NCBI RefSeq assembly: GCF_017357385.1
Contig: NZ_CP071632.1
Span: forward strand, 129,501-193,500
DNA: 64,000 nt
Direction: 5' to 3'
Source: Rhizobium sp. NZLR1
Lineage (GTDB): Bacteria; Pseudomonadota; Alphaproteobacteria; Rhizobiales; Rhizobiaceae
The translations under genes and the position numbers were made by a program. How positions within the stretch are numbered: position 1 is the first letter of the stretch; each line of letters begins with the position of its first letter. Below are positions 46,014 to 55,122 of this stretch, piece after piece. The notes beneath the pieces are model-generated. The model saw only the letters and a program-made list of their open reading frames with translations. It searched no databases and was not told the origin of the DNA.

Positions 46014-47357
46014 TCAGTGGGTTTTCGTGCCCATCAGCCGGTGGCGCAGCGCGTTCGAGGCGGCGTCGAAAATGAACACAACGATCAGGATCAGGATGAC
46101 CATGTAGGCGACGTTTTCCCAGTTGGCGTTGGTGCGCATGGCCTCCCACAATTTGAGGCCGATGCCGCCCGCGCCGACGGCGCCGATGATGGTCGCGCCG
46201 CGCACGTTCGATTCCCATTGGTAGAGCGTCTGGCTGACGATGACGGGAACGATCTGCGGCATAATGCCGTAACGATGGACGAGCACGGTCTGAGCGCCGG
46301 TCGATTTGATGCCTTCCCGTGGCTTGTTGTCGATATTCTCCAGCCCTTCGGAATAGAGCTTGCCGAGCGTGCCGGTCTCGGTGAGGAAGATCGCGCCGCT
46401 GCCGGCAAGCGGGCCAGGCCCGAAGGCGCGCGTCAGGAACAGCGCCCAGATCAGCATGTCGACCGAGCGCAGGAAATCGAAAAAGCGCTTCAGGATCTGA
46501 TTGAGCAGCCGGTTCGGCGTGATGTTGCGCGCCGCCAGGAAGGCCAGCGGGAAGGCTGTGAGCGAGCCGAGCAGCGTTCCGAGGAATGCCATGACGATCG
46601 TCTGGAAAAGCTTGGTCCAGACATCGCCGTGCTGCCATTCGCTGTTGTTCCAAATGTCGTCGAAGGCGAGCGCCAGGTTGGACTGGTCGGGCTTGATGCG
46701 CGGGCCGGAAACGATGAGACTGACGACCTCGCCGACCGGCTTGTCGAAGAAGGACGATTGCGTGTCGAAGATGAAATTCGCCCAGCCGATGAAACGCTTG
46801 CGGATCTTCACCCGGTCGACGGAAATGCTGACGTCGCCGGCAAAGCCGAGATCGGCGAGCACATTGTCGTCATAGACGGTCATCCAGCCGGGCACCGGCC
46901 CGACAACTTTCGGCGCACCGCTCGAAACCTCGACGGGAACGCTGATGCCATGCGCGGTGACGATCGTCTCGCTCTTCGAGACGGTGACGGTGCGGCTGGT
47001 GCCGCTGATCGAAACCGTGATGCTGCCATCGGGATTGTTGACCAACCAGTCCGGATGCGGATTGTCGCCGAGAGGCGAGAAGCGTGGATAGCGGATATCG
47101 ATCGAACCGTCATCCCCGATGCGGAATTCCGGCTGAACGTCGTAGCTCACCCATTGGCTGAGATAGATGCCGACGCGCTCCCAATGGGCTTCGGCGAAAA
47201 GCTTAGGCAGGTCGAAGAACCAGACGGCATAGAGGCCATAGAGCAGCGTCGCGATCAGGATCATCAGCCCGCCGAAACGCTGGCGGAACGACCGGTGGAA
47301 ATATTCCGGATAGCGCGTTTCTATCTCATGCATGCGGTTTGCGTCGATCACCGTCAT
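46014..47357 (-). CDS. phnE: Phosphonate/phosphate ABC transporter permease (PhnE/PhoT-like), long form
   Basis: 447 residues. One N-terminal helix (GGLMILIATLLYGLYAVWFF, ~29-48), then a ~200-residue hydrophilic segment rich in beta-strand-like sequence (~52-250), then the permease core with the loop REGIKSTGAQTVLVHRYGIM and GAVGAGGIGLKLWEAM. Usual PhnE proteins have ~260-320 residues, so the insert is extra and should lie in the periplasm. It pairs with the shorter permease seven bases upstream. The pair corresponds to PhoE/PhoT of the Sinorhizobium PhoCDET system. Confidence 0.92.
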   Translation of the reverse strand: MTVIDANRMHEIETRYPEYFHRSFRQRFGGLMILIATLLYGLYAVWFFDLPKLFAEAHWERVGIYLSQWVSYDVQPEFRIGDDGSIDIRYPRFSPLGDNPHPDWLVNNPDGSITVSISGTSRTVTVSKSETIVTAHGISVPVEVSSGAPKVVGPVPGWMTVYDDNVLADLGFAGDVSISVDRVKIRKRFIGWANFIFDTQSSFFDKPVGEVVSLIVSGPRIKPDQSNLALAFDDIWNNSEWQHGDVWTKLFQTIVMAFLGTLLGSLTAFPLAFLAARNITPNRLLNQILKRFFDFLRSVDMLIWALFLTRAFGPGPLAGSGAIFLTETGTLGKLYSEGLENIDNKPREGIKSTGAQTVLVHRYGIMPQIVPVIVSQTLYQWESNVRGATIIGAVGAGGIGLKLWEAMRTNANWENVAYMVILILIVVFIFDAASNALRHRLMGTKTH

Positions 47358-47364
47358 GGCGGCC

Positions 47365-48324
47365 TCAATGTTGCAGAAGGAAGGCGTGCTCGCCGACGAG
47401 GCGGCGGCGCAGCCATGCGGAGAATTGGTCGACGGCGACGATCGTCACGAACAGCAGCAGAACGAGCGCCATCGTCTTGGCGCCGAAGCCGCGCGAGATC
47501 GAAAGCTTCAACTCCTCGCCGATGCCGCCGCCGCCGACGGCGCCGATGATGGTCGAGGCGCGCACGTTGATCTCGAGGCGTAAGAGCGCATAGGAGGTGA
47601 AATTCGGCAGCACTTGCGGCAGAGCGGCGAAGCGGACGCGCTCCCACCAGTTGGCGCCGACGGCTTTCATGCCCTCATCGGGTTTCATGTCGATATTCTC
47701 GGCCACTTCGTAGAAGAGTTTACCGAGCGCGCCGATCGTGTGCAGGGTGATGGCGATGATGGCAGCCACCGGCCCGATCGACAGGATCGCGGAAAACAGG
47801 CCGGCGATAACGATCTCAGGGAAGGCGCGCAAAAATTCCATCAGGCGCTTGGCGACGATGCGCAGCGGCCATGAACTGGTCAGGTTGCGGGCGGCAAAGA
47901 AGCTCAAGGGAACGGCAAAGACAAAAGCGACGATCGTCGAGATCAGCGCCACGTTGATCGTGACGATCATCAGCTCGAAATATTCGGGGATGTAGAAAGC
48001 GCCCCAGACGTAGACGCGGCCCTTGTCGAAATTGAATTCCTCGCCGCCCTTGTCGTTGACGCTCGCAATGTCGAACAGCGCACGCCAGACATCGTTCCAG
48101 TCCCTGGGGATGAGCCAGCTCAGGAAGTCGAAGATATGCGGCAGGCGGTCGAAGAAATGGCCGGCATTGCTCTCGTCGGCGAAGCGGACGGAACTGACGA
48201 AGGCCGCAATCAAGATAACCAGGCCGAGGATAGTGTAGAAGCGGCGCTTGGCGACCATCCGCTCCCAGGCGGTGCCGATCTCCTGCGTGCTCTGCATGTG
48301 CGGCTGTGTATCGGCAATAGTCAT
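47365..48324 (-). CDS. phnE: Phosphonate ABC transporter permease
   Basis: 319 residues with about six membrane segments. The permease signature is PDEGMKAVGANWWERVRFAA followed by AVGGGGIGEELKLSIS, as in PhnE. It starts MTIADTQPHMQSTQEIG. It forms the channel with the second PhnE and is powered by PhnC. It lies 65 bases after phnD. Confidence 0.94.
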   Translation of the reverse strand: MTIADTQPHMQSTQEIGTAWERMVAKRRFYTILGLVILIAAFVSSVRFADESNAGHFFDRLPHIFDFLSWLIPRDWNDVWRALFDIASVNDKGGEEFNFDKGRVYVWGAFYIPEYFELMIVTINVALISTIVAFVFAVPLSFFAARNLTSSWPLRIVAKRLMEFLRAFPEIVIAGLFSAILSIGPVAAIIAITLHTIGALGKLFYEVAENIDMKPDEGMKAVGANWWERVRFAALPQVLPNFTSYALLRLEINVRASTIIGAVGGGGIGEELKLSISRGFGAKTMALVLLLFVTIVAVDQFSAWLRRRLVGEHAFLLQH

Positions 48325-48389
48325 GGACGCCTCGCCCGATCAAAGATAAAGGGCGGCCGTTTCCGGCCGCCCCGCATTCCAGAAACCGA

Positions 48390-49295
48390 TCAGCCGCCGA
48401 TGGCAGCTTTGCGGACTTCGACGACGGCGTTGTAGAAGTCGTGCTTGACCGGGGCGTAACCCTTGTAGTCGCCGCCTTCGACAGCCGCGAAGCACTTGTG
48501 ATCCTTCTCCGGCAGAGCCGTGAAGAAGGCTGCAAGCTTCGTCTGCCAGTCCTGGCCGAGGGCGTTGCGAACGACGAGGGGGCCGTTCGGGATCAGCGGC
48601 GAACGCCATACTTCAACCAGCTTGTTCGGATCGACGGCGCCCTTGTCGACTTCCTTGCGGAAGGTGCCGGAGGTGTAGCCGTCCTTGAATTCGCCGATGC
48701 CCGACGAGTCGTCGACGGCAACGTCGACCTTGCCGTCATAAGCGGCAAGCAGGTTGTTCTCGTGGCCGCCGTTGAACTGCGTCGAGGCGAAGAACTTGTC
48801 GTTCGGCATGCCCGTGTCCTTGGGGATCTGCGTCAGCGGCACGAGATAGCCGGAGGTGGAATCTGGATCGGCGTAGCCGAGCCTCTTGCCCTTGGCGTCC
48901 TTGATGTTCTTAATGCCGGAGGACTTCAGGGCGAGACCGACCGAGTAGTAACCCGTCGAGCCGTCCTTCTGCTGCGTCGTCAGGATCGGCGTAACAGCTT
49001 TCTCGTCCTTGATGTAAATGGCTGCGTAGCCGGAAGCGCCGAGTTCGGCGAAGTCGAGCGTGCCGCCGAGCAGGCCCTGGATAACGCCGTCATAGTCGGC
49101 GGCGGGGAACAGCGACACCTTCTCGAAGCCGAATTCCTGCTTCAGGTGGTCGGCAAGGCAGGCATAGTTGCGCAGGCGGTCGGTTTCGTTTTCGCCGCCG
49201 AGAATGCCGATGCGGAATTCCTTGAGATCTGCCGCGTTGGCGGCGCCGGCGAGCGCGAAGAGCGCCGTTGCCGCAAAGAGTGCTTTCTTCAACAT
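48390..49295 (-). CDS. phnD: Phosphonate ABC transporter, periplasmic binding protein
   Basis: 301 residues. Signal peptide MLKKALFAATALFALAGAAN ending ADA-like AA. The domain carries RIGILGGENETDRLRNYACL, the TLDFAELGASGYAAIYIKDE segment and DSTSGYLVPL, typical of PhnD, which captures phosphonates or phosphate in the periplasm. It lies between phnC (86 bases upstream) and the two permease genes. Confidence 0.95.
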   Translation of the reverse strand: MLKKALFAATALFALAGAANAADLKEFRIGILGGENETDRLRNYACLADHLKQEFGFEKVSLFPAADYDGVIQGLLGGTLDFAELGASGYAAIYIKDEKAVTPILTTQQKDGSTGYYSVGLALKSSGIKNIKDAKGKRLGYADPDSTSGYLVPLTQIPKDTGMPNDKFFASTQFNGGHENNLLAAYDGKVDVAVDDSSGIGEFKDGYTSGTFRKEVDKGAVDPNKLVEVWRSPLIPNGPLVVRNALGQDWQTKLAAFFTALPEKDHKCFAAVEGGDYKGYAPVKHDFYNAVVEVRKAAIGG

Positions 49296-49381
49296 GTGTC
49301 TCTCCTATTGACCGGTGCCCCCGGTCTTCCGTTACGAAGAAGTGTGCCCTTGACGCGGGCGCGCGATCGCGGCCGCCTCGC

Positions 49382-50230
49382 TCAGAGACCGGCCAGCGCC
49401 AGCGGTTGGGCGCCGGCGGATTGATTGTCTGCCCGCTCGGGAGCGATATTGATGGATGTCGAGGTCATCGTTTCGTCGATGCCGGCGCCATCCTTGTCCG
49501 TTCCGTAGATTGCCTTCACTGCCTCGGCGGTCAGTTCCGAGGCCTTGCCGTCGAAGACGACGCGGCCGCTGGCCATGCCGACGATGCGCTCACAATAGTT
49601 GCGGGCGGTGTCGAGCGTGTGAAGGTTGGTGATGACGGTGATGCCCTCGCGCTCGTTGATATCGCGCAGCGCATCCATGACGATCTTGGCATTCAGCGGA
49701 TCGAGCGAGGCGATCGGCTCGTCGGCGAGAACCATCTTCGGGTTCTGCATCAGCGCTCGCGCAATCGCCACGCGCTGCTGCTGGCCGCCGGAAAGCGTGC
49801 CGGATGCCTGCAACGCCGTCTGCTCGATGCCGAGGCGTTCGAGCGCAGCGATGGCATGCACACGTTCCTCGCGGGTGAAGATGTTGAGCAGGCTCAGAAG
49901 CGTCGAGCGGTGGTTGAGGCGGCCGAGCATGACATTGGTCAGAACGTCGAGGCGCGGCACCAGGTTGAACTGCTGGAAGATCATCGCGCAATCGCGTTGC
50001 CAGTTGCGCAACGCCCGGCCGCGAAGCCCGGAGACCTCGACGCCGGCGAAATGAATGGAGCCGGAGCTCGGTTCCTGCAGCCGGTTGATCATGCGCAAGA
50101 GCGTCGACTTGCCGGCGCCGGATCGGCCGATGATGCCGACCATCTGGCCCTGAGGAATGTCGAGCGTGACGGAATCGACGGCGAGCTTTTTTCCGAAACG
50201 ACGTGTGACATTCTTCAGCTCGAACATCAT
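49382..50230 (-). CDS. phnC: Phosphonate ABC transporter, ATP-binding protein
   Basis: 282 residues from [20 protein letters not shown]. Walker [18 protein letters not shown], signature [20 protein letters not shown] and Walker [15 protein letters not shown] are intact. It energises PhnD-PhnE uptake. The ribosome site is AGGGAAAGC. A 125-base gap separates it from the acyltransferase gene and holds possible Pho-box half-sites, so phnCDEE may have its own promoter. Confidence 0.96.
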   Translation of the reverse strand: MMFELKNVTRRFGKKLAVDSVTLDIPQGQMVGIIGRSGAGKSTLLRMINRLQEPSSGSIHFAGVEVSGLRGRALRNWQRDCAMIFQQFNLVPRLDVLTNVMLGRLNHRSTLLSLLNIFTREERVHAIAALERLGIEQTALQASGTLSGGQQQRVAIARALMQNPKMVLADEPIASLDPLNAKIVMDALRDINEREGITVITNLHTLDTARNYCERIVGMASGRVVFDGKASELTAEAVKAIYGTDKDGAGIDETMTSTSINIAPERADNQSAGAQPLALAGL

Positions 50231-50292
50231 GCTTTCCCTTTGCACTCCAGGCCTTGGTCAGCATCGCATTAGTCCCGCTTGATGAACCTCCC

Positions 50293-50319
50293 ATGTCATA
50301 TTTGTGTAAGTCCTGTCAC
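50293..50319 (+). promoter_or_regulatory. Possible Pho-box half-sites upstream of phnC
   Basis: ATGTCAT-ATTT-GTGTAAG matches 11 of 14 fixed positions of CTGTMAT(N4)CTGTMAT; a further CTGTCAC lies at 50313-50319. The motif reads on the strand opposite to phnC transcription, which weakens the call. PhoB control of phosphonate uptake is expected from other rhizobia. Confidence 0.35.
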
Positions 50320-50355
50320 ATATCCCCGCGCTTGTTGCGCATCTATATCGGCGGT

Positions 50356-50973
50356 TTAACCACCGTAGCGGAACAGGAAATCTTCCGCGCTCAGGTTGCG
50401 GAAATCCTGCAGCGCCTGGCGCAGCCGGTCGTGCTCCCAATCCCACCAGGAAAGCCTGTCCATCCGTTCGCCGATCTCTCTTGGAAAGCGTTCGCGGATT
50501 GGTTTGGCCGGCACGCCGCCGACGATCGCGTAGGGAGCGACATCCTTCGATACCACCGCACCGGCGCCGATCACCGCGCCGTTGCCGACGGTGACGCCGG
50601 GCAGGATGGTCGCCCCATGGCCGATCCAGACATCGTTGCCGATCGTCACGCGGTTTGCCCGCCGCCAGGCGAAGAAATCGGTTTCCATGTCGCCGTCCGG
50701 CCAGTAGTCGGCGGCACGATAGGTGAAATGATGCAGCGTCGCCCGCCAGGTCGGATGATTGGTGGCGTTGATGCGCACGGCGGCGGCAATATTGACGAAC
50801 TTGCCGATCGTTGCGCACCAGACTGAGCCATCCTGCATGATGTAGGAATAGTCGCCGAACGTGGCCTCGCTGATGCGGCAGCGCTCGGAGACCTCCGTAT
50901 AGCGCCCGAAGGTGGAATCGCTGACGGATGCCGTCTCATGCACATAGGGCTCGATGCCAAGCTTGCGGCTCAT
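50356..50973 (-). CDS. Hexapeptide-repeat acyltransferase of the phosphonate cluster
   Basis: 205 residues. Left-handed beta-helix hexapeptide repeats (VTIGNDVWIGHGATILPGVT, VGNGAVIGAGAVVSKDVAPY) with the xenobiotic acyltransferase catalytic His region (INATNHPTWRATLHHFTYRA). This type (phn_thr-fam) occurs in many C-P lyase operons, but its substrate is not known; it could acetylate aminoalkylphosphonates as PhnO does, though PhnO is a GNAT. It overlaps phnL by four bases. Confidence 0.88.
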   Translation of the reverse strand: MSRKLGIEPYVHETASVSDSTFGRYTEVSERCRISEATFGDYSYIMQDGSVWCATIGKFVNIAAAVRINATNHPTWRATLHHFTYRAADYWPDGDMETDFFAWRRANRVTIGNDVWIGHGATILPGVTVGNGAVIGAGAVVSKDVAPYAIVGGVPAKPIRERFPREIGERMDRLSWWDWEHDRLRQALQDFRNLSAEDFLFRYGG

Positions 50974-51677
50974 GCGGCGATCTTTCCAGGCGAGAACAGC
51001 TGGACGTCGAGGATGCGGTCGGCGACCGCCTCGCGCACTTCCTCGTCGTGGAAAATGCCGAGAAGCGCGACACCCGCCTTCTTCTTCTCCTCGATCATGC
51101 CGACGACGACGGCACGGTTTTTGGCATCGAGCGAGGCTGTGGGTTCGTCGAGAAGCAGGATCGTGTGCTCGGTGATGAAGCCGCGGGCGATGTTGACGCG
51201 CTGCTGCTCGCCGCCGGAGAAGGTGGCGGGTGGAAGTTGCCAGAGCGCTTCCGGCAGGTTGAGCCTGGCAAGCAGGGCGCCCGCCTTTTCCCGTGCCGTG
51301 GCGGCGTCTTCGCCGCGCGCCACAAGCGGTTCGGCAACCACATCGACCGCCGCGACGCGCGGTACTGTGCGCAGGAACTGGCTGACATAGCCGAGCGTGT
51401 GGCGCCGCACGTTGAGCACGGTGCGCGGATCGGCGGCGGCGAGGTCGACGATGCGCCCGTCGTGGCGTATGAGGATCTGGCCAGTGTCGACGGCATAATT
51501 GCCGTAGATCATCTTGAGCAGCGAGCTCTTGCCGACGCCCGATGGGCCGCCGAGCACGACGCATTCGCCTGAGGCGACCGAGAAGGCGACATTGGAAACG
51601 ACGGGCAGCCTGATGCCGTCGCGCAGGTGCATGGTGAAGCTTTTCGAGACTTCGGAAACGACGAGGGGCGTTGGCAT
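50970..51677 (-). CDS. phnL: C-P lyase system ATP-binding protein PhnL
   Basis: 235 residues. Walker A GGPSGVGKSSLLKMIYGNY, signature FSGGEQQRVNIARGFITEHT and Walker B LLLDEPTASLDAKNR are intact. PhnL works with PhnGHI to replace adenine of ATP by phosphonate; no membrane partner exists. It is separated from phnK by 80 bases that hold a palindromic repeat. Confidence 0.95.
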   Translation of the reverse strand: MPTPLVVSEVSKSFTMHLRDGIRLPVVSNVAFSVASGECVVLGGPSGVGKSSLLKMIYGNYAVDTGQILIRHDGRIVDLAAADPRTVLNVRRHTLGYVSQFLRTVPRVAAVDVVAEPLVARGEDAATAREKAGALLARLNLPEALWQLPPATFSGGEQQRVNIARGFITEHTILLLDEPTASLDAKNRAVVVGMIEEKKKAGVALLGIFHDEEVREAVADRILDVQLFSPGKIAA

Positions 51678-51701
51678 GATGTCTTCTTTCCTGGTTTCGG
51701 A

Positions 51702-51755
51702 TTTACAGCGCCGGGCCCTGAAAAGACGCGCAAGGACGCTGTAAAGTCTTGAATT
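51702..51755 (-). repeat. Family A repeat, half-copy inside the phn operon
   Basis: TTTACAGCG...CGCTGTAAA forms a perfect nine-pair outer stem around GCCGGGCCCTGAAAAGACGC, then TCTTGAATTGCTCA matches the next part of the full element at 30361-30463. It lies between phnK and phnL. The folded RNA could act as a stability or read-through element between the two halves of the operon. Confidence 0.65.
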
Positions 51756-51757
51756 GC

Positions 51758-52534
51758 TCAGACCTGCAGGATCGAGGAGACGAGCAGTTGCGTGTAGGGT
51801 TCGCGCGGGTCGTCGAGCACCCGGTCGGTGAGCCCGTGTTCGATTACGTAGCCGTCCTTCATCACCATCATCCGGTGTGAGAGCAGGCGGGCGACGGCGA
51901 GATCGTGGGTGACGATGATCGCCGACAGGCCGAGATCGTTAACGAGGCCGCGCACCAGATCGAGCAGGCGTGCCTGCACCGAGACGTCGAGGCCGCCCGT
52001 GGGTTCGTCCATGAAGACGAGGCGCGGGCCGGTGACGAGGTTGCGGGCGATCTGCAGGCGCTGGCGCATGCCGCCGGAAAAGGCGCGCGGCTGGTCGTCG
52101 ATGCGGTCGGCGTCGATCTCGACGCGCTCCAGCCAATCGATCGCCGAAGCGCGGATCGTGCCATAGTGCCGGTCGCCGATCGCCATCAGCCGTTCGCCGA
52201 CATTGGCGCCGGCGGAGACGGTCATGCGCAGGCCGTCGGCCGGATTCTGGTGCACGAAGCCCCAGTCGGTGCGCATCAGGAAACGCCGCTCGGCCTCGTT
52301 CATGCGGTAGAGGTCGCGGTAGCTGCCGTCGCGCATGTGGTATTCGACGCTGCCAGTGCTCGGCAGCAGCCGGGTGGAGAGGCAGTTCAGCAGTGTCGTC
52401 TTGCCGGAGCCGGACTCGCCGACGATGGCGAGCACTTCGCCCGGCCAGAGATCGAAGGAGACGTCGCGGCAGCCGATCCGGTTGCCGTAAAATTTCGAAA
52501 CGTCATGGACTTTGAGAAGCGGGATATCGCTCAT
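51758..52534 (-). CDS. phnK: C-P lyase system ATP-binding protein PhnK
   Basis: 258 residues. Walker A GESGSGKTTLLNCL, signature AFSGGMRQRLQIARNLVTGP and Walker B VFMDEPTGGLDVSVQ are intact. PhnK binds the PhnGHIJ core complex and is needed for C-P cleavage. It overlaps phnJ by four bases. Confidence 0.95.
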   Translation of the reverse strand: MSDIPLLKVHDVSKFYGNRIGCRDVSFDLWPGEVLAIVGESGSGKTTLLNCLSTRLLPSTGSVEYHMRDGSYRDLYRMNEAERRFLMRTDWGFVHQNPADGLRMTVSAGANVGERLMAIGDRHYGTIRASAIDWLERVEIDADRIDDQPRAFSGGMRQRLQIARNLVTGPRLVFMDEPTGGLDVSVQARLLDLVRGLVNDLGLSAIIVTHDLAVARLLSHRMMVMKDGYVIEHGLTDRVLDDPREPYTQLLVSSILQV

Positions 52535-53406
52535 TCTGCAGCCTCCCGGGCCAACATCTCGCCGGCATGCCCATGGGCGCGGCGGTCTTCGCAGTGATCG
52601 GTGTCGGAGCAGACGAACATGCGCCCGCCCTTGTCGTCGAGAACCACCTCGTCCAGATAGACATCCTCGGCACCGCAAAGGGCGCAGGGCTTGTCGAAGC
52701 GCTGGATGTCGAAGGGATAGTCATCGAAATCCAGGCTGACGACGTCGGTATAGGGCGGAACCGCATAGATGCGCTTCTCGCGTCCCGCGCCGAAAAGCTG
52801 CAGCGCGTCCGACATATGCATCTTCGGATTGTCGAATTTCGGCGTCGGCGACGGGTCCATGACGTAACGGCCGTGTACCTTCACCGGATAGGCATAGGTC
52901 TTGGAGATGCGGCCGTTATGGGCGATATCCTCGTAGAGCTTCACATGCATCAGGCCGTATTCCTCGAGAGCATGCATCTTGCGCGTCTCGGTCTCGCGCG
53001 GTTCGAGGAAACGCAGCGGCTCGGGGATAGGCACCTGGTAAACGAGCACCTGGCCGGGCCCGAGCTTCTCTTCCGGAATGCGGTGGCGCGTCTGGATGAT
53101 CGTCGCCTCGCCTGTGCGCGTCGTCACCGCGACATTGGCGACCTTCTGGAAAAAAGCGCGAATGGAAACGGCGTTGGTCGTGTCGTCGGCACCCTGGTCG
53201 ATGACCTTCAGCACGTCATCCGGTCCGATGATCGAGGCCGTCACCTGCACGCCACCGGTGCCCCAGCCGTAAGGCATCGGCATTTCGCGCGAAGCGAAAG
53301 GCACCTGATAGCCGGGAATGGCGATCGCTTTCAGGATGGCGCGGCGGATCATCCGTTTGGTCTGTTCGTCGAGATAGGCGAAGTTGTAGCTGGCCAGATC
53401 GCTCAT
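52531..53406 (-). CDS. phnJ: Carbon-phosphorus lyase PhnJ
   Basis: 291 residues. PhnJ is a radical-SAM enzyme that splits the C-P bond of ribose 1-phosphonate 5-phosphate to a hydrocarbon and the 1,2-cyclic phosphate. The cysteines are C241, C244 and C266 for the Fe-S cluster and C272, numbered as in the E. coli enzyme, and G32 (IPGYQVPF) is at the glycyl-radical position. The motif reads CALCGAEDVY ... FVCSDTDHC. All catalytic features are preserved. It overlaps phnI and phnK by four bases each. Confidence 0.97.
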   Translation of the reverse strand: MSDLASYNFAYLDEQTKRMIRRAILKAIAIPGYQVPFASREMPMPYGWGTGGVQVTASIIGPDDVLKVIDQGADDTTNAVSIRAFFQKVANVAVTTRTGEATIIQTRHRIPEEKLGPGQVLVYQVPIPEPLRFLEPRETETRKMHALEEYGLMHVKLYEDIAHNGRISKTYAYPVKVHGRYVMDPSPTPKFDNPKMHMSDALQLFGAGREKRIYAVPPYTDVVSLDFDDYPFDIQRFDKPCALCGAEDVYLDEVVLDDKGGRMFVCSDTDHCEDRRAHGHAGEMLAREAAE

Positions 53407-54509
53407 TCGGCGGCCTCCTTCATGTCTTCGCCAGCGTTGCGGGCGGCTTCGAATTCGCGACGCATGCGGCGGACGAGATCGAGTTCGGCCTGGAAGTCCA
53501 CATAATGCGGAAGCTTCAGGTGCTCGACGAAGCCGGTCGCCTGGACGTTGTCGGAGTGCGAGATGACGAATTCCTCGTCCTGTGCCGGGGCGGTGATATC
53601 CTCGCCGAGCTCTTCGGCACGAAGCGCCCTGTCGACCAGCGACATCGCCATCGCCTTGCGCTCGCTCTGGCCGAAGACCAGGCCGTAGCCGCGGGTAAAT
53701 TGCGGGGGTGCCGTCGCCGAACCCTTGAACTGGTTGACCATTTGGCACTCGGTGATCTGGATCGTGCCCAGCGAGACGGCAAAACCGAGTTCCGGCACGT
53801 CGAATTCCACCTCGACCTCGCCGATACGGATCTCGCCGGTGAAGGGGTGGTTGCGGCCGTAGCCGCGCTGGGTGGAATAACCGAGCGCCAGCAGAAAACC
53901 TTCGTCGCCGCGGGCGAGCGCCTGCAGGCGCAGATCGCGGGTCATCGGAAATTCCATCGGCTCGCGGGTCAGGTCGCCGATCTCGTGATCCTCAGGCATG
54001 TCGCCGTCGGCCTCGATCAGCCCCTCCTCGCCGAGGATCTCGGAGACGCGCATGACGCGGCCGGTCTCGGCTGTGCGCTGGGCAGGCGTCTCGACCGCCT
54101 CGTCGGAAAGCAGCGACGGATCGAGCAGCCGGTGGGTATAATCGAAGGTGGGCCCAAGAAGCTGGCCGCCCGGCAGATCCTTGTAGGTCGCCGAGATGCG
54201 GCGTTCGATCGTCATATCAGCCGTGTCAAGCGGCTTGGAATAGCCGAAACGCGGCAGCGTCGTGCGGTAGGCGCGCAGCAGGAAGATCGCCTCGATCATG
54301 TCGCCGCGCGACTGGCGGACGGCAAGCGCTGCGAGTGTGCGGTCGAAAAGCGAGGCCTCGGCCATCACCCGGTCGACGGCGAGCGCCAGCTGCGCCACGA
54401 TCTGTTCGATGCCGATCGCGGGCAACGAACGGTCGCCGCGGCGGCGGTCGGCCAGTAGGCGGTGGGCATTGGCGATGGCGGCCTCGCCACCCTTGACGGC
54501 AACATACAT
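53403..54509 (-). CDS. phnI: C-P lyase subunit PhnI
   Basis: 368 residues. MYVAVKGGEAAIANAHRLLA at the start, QARLAVDRVMAE-like helices and LGYSTQRGYGRNHPFTGEIR match PhnI, the nucleosidase-type subunit that with PhnG, PhnH and PhnL transfers phosphonate to ribose 5-triphosphate. The stop overlaps the phnJ start; it begins four bases after phnH. Confidence 0.95.
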   Translation of the reverse strand: MYVAVKGGEAAIANAHRLLADRRRGDRSLPAIGIEQIVAQLALAVDRVMAEASLFDRTLAALAVRQSRGDMIEAIFLLRAYRTTLPRFGYSKPLDTADMTIERRISATYKDLPGGQLLGPTFDYTHRLLDPSLLSDEAVETPAQRTAETGRVMRVSEILGEEGLIEADGDMPEDHEIGDLTREPMEFPMTRDLRLQALARGDEGFLLALGYSTQRGYGRNHPFTGEIRIGEVEVEFDVPELGFAVSLGTIQITECQMVNQFKGSATAPPQFTRGYGLVFGQSERKAMAMSLVDRALRAEELGEDITAPAQDEEFVISHSDNVQATGFVEHLKLPHYVDFQAELDLVRRMRREFEAARNAGEDMKEAAE

Positions 54510-54513
54510 GAGC

Positions 54514-55122
54514 TCAGATCTCCGTTGCTGTGATCTTGGTGGTGCGCGGCAGGCAGAGGAAACGCTCGGCCGACGTCAGCACGATGTCGATGCCGCGCGG
54601 GAAGAGCGCGCGGTTCTCGGTCCAGAGCCGCAGGAAGGTCTCCGGCAGCCCGACAGGCGCGATTTCCGTCACAGTCTGGATACCGGGCCCCATCAGCGCC
54701 AGCCTGCGTCCACCCTCGAGATCGGCGAGCTCGATGACAACAGTCGTCGAGCGGTCGGGATATTCCTGCGTGCCCGATGCAAACAGGCCGAAGGAGCAAA
54801 GCGCGGTGCCGGCCTCCGTGAAGGCGAAGCGGGCCTCAGCCTTTTCACCGGTCAGCGGCGCGCCGGTGTGGAAGCCGAGCCACTCCGGCGCGGCCGATTT
54901 CGCCAGTCCCTGGGACAGCCAGACAGGCGTGTCGTGGTCGCAAAGCGTCAGCGCGATCGTGCCGGCGCCAATACCGAACGGCACAGGCGGCGCGACATCG
55001 GGCCGGACGGTGTGGATCGTGCCGGGGCGAGCCATGCCGTCCATCAGCATCTTGAAGACGCTCTGGGCGTGGAAGACCGGGTCGGCAAAGCCACCTGTGA
55101 GGGCTTCTGTCTTCAGTCCCAT
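54514..55122 (-). CDS. phnH: C-P lyase subunit PhnH
   Basis: 202 residues. GGFADPVFHAQSVFKMLMDG and MARPGTIHTVRPD open the protein, and QEYPDRSTTVVIELADLEGG and GPGIQTVTEIAP are typical of PhnH, a structural member of the PhnGHIJ core complex with a PLP-transferase-like fold but no PLP. Start and phnG stop overlap by one base (TGATG). Confidence 0.94.
   Translation of the reverse strand: MGLKTEALTGGFADPVFHAQSVFKMLMDGMARPGTIHTVRPDVAPPVPFGIGAGTIALTLCDHDTPVWLSQGLAKSAAPEWLGFHTGAPLTGEKAEARFAFTEAGTALCSFGLFASGTQEYPDRSTTVVIELADLEGGRRLALMGPGIQTVTEIAPVGLPETFLRLWTENRALFPRGIDIVLTSAERFLCLPRTTKITATEI

Noticed and set aside
50974..51564. N-terminal extension of the acyltransferase across phnL
   Set aside because: It is an off-frame reading of phnL; the acyltransferase starts at 50973 with the ATGA overlap.
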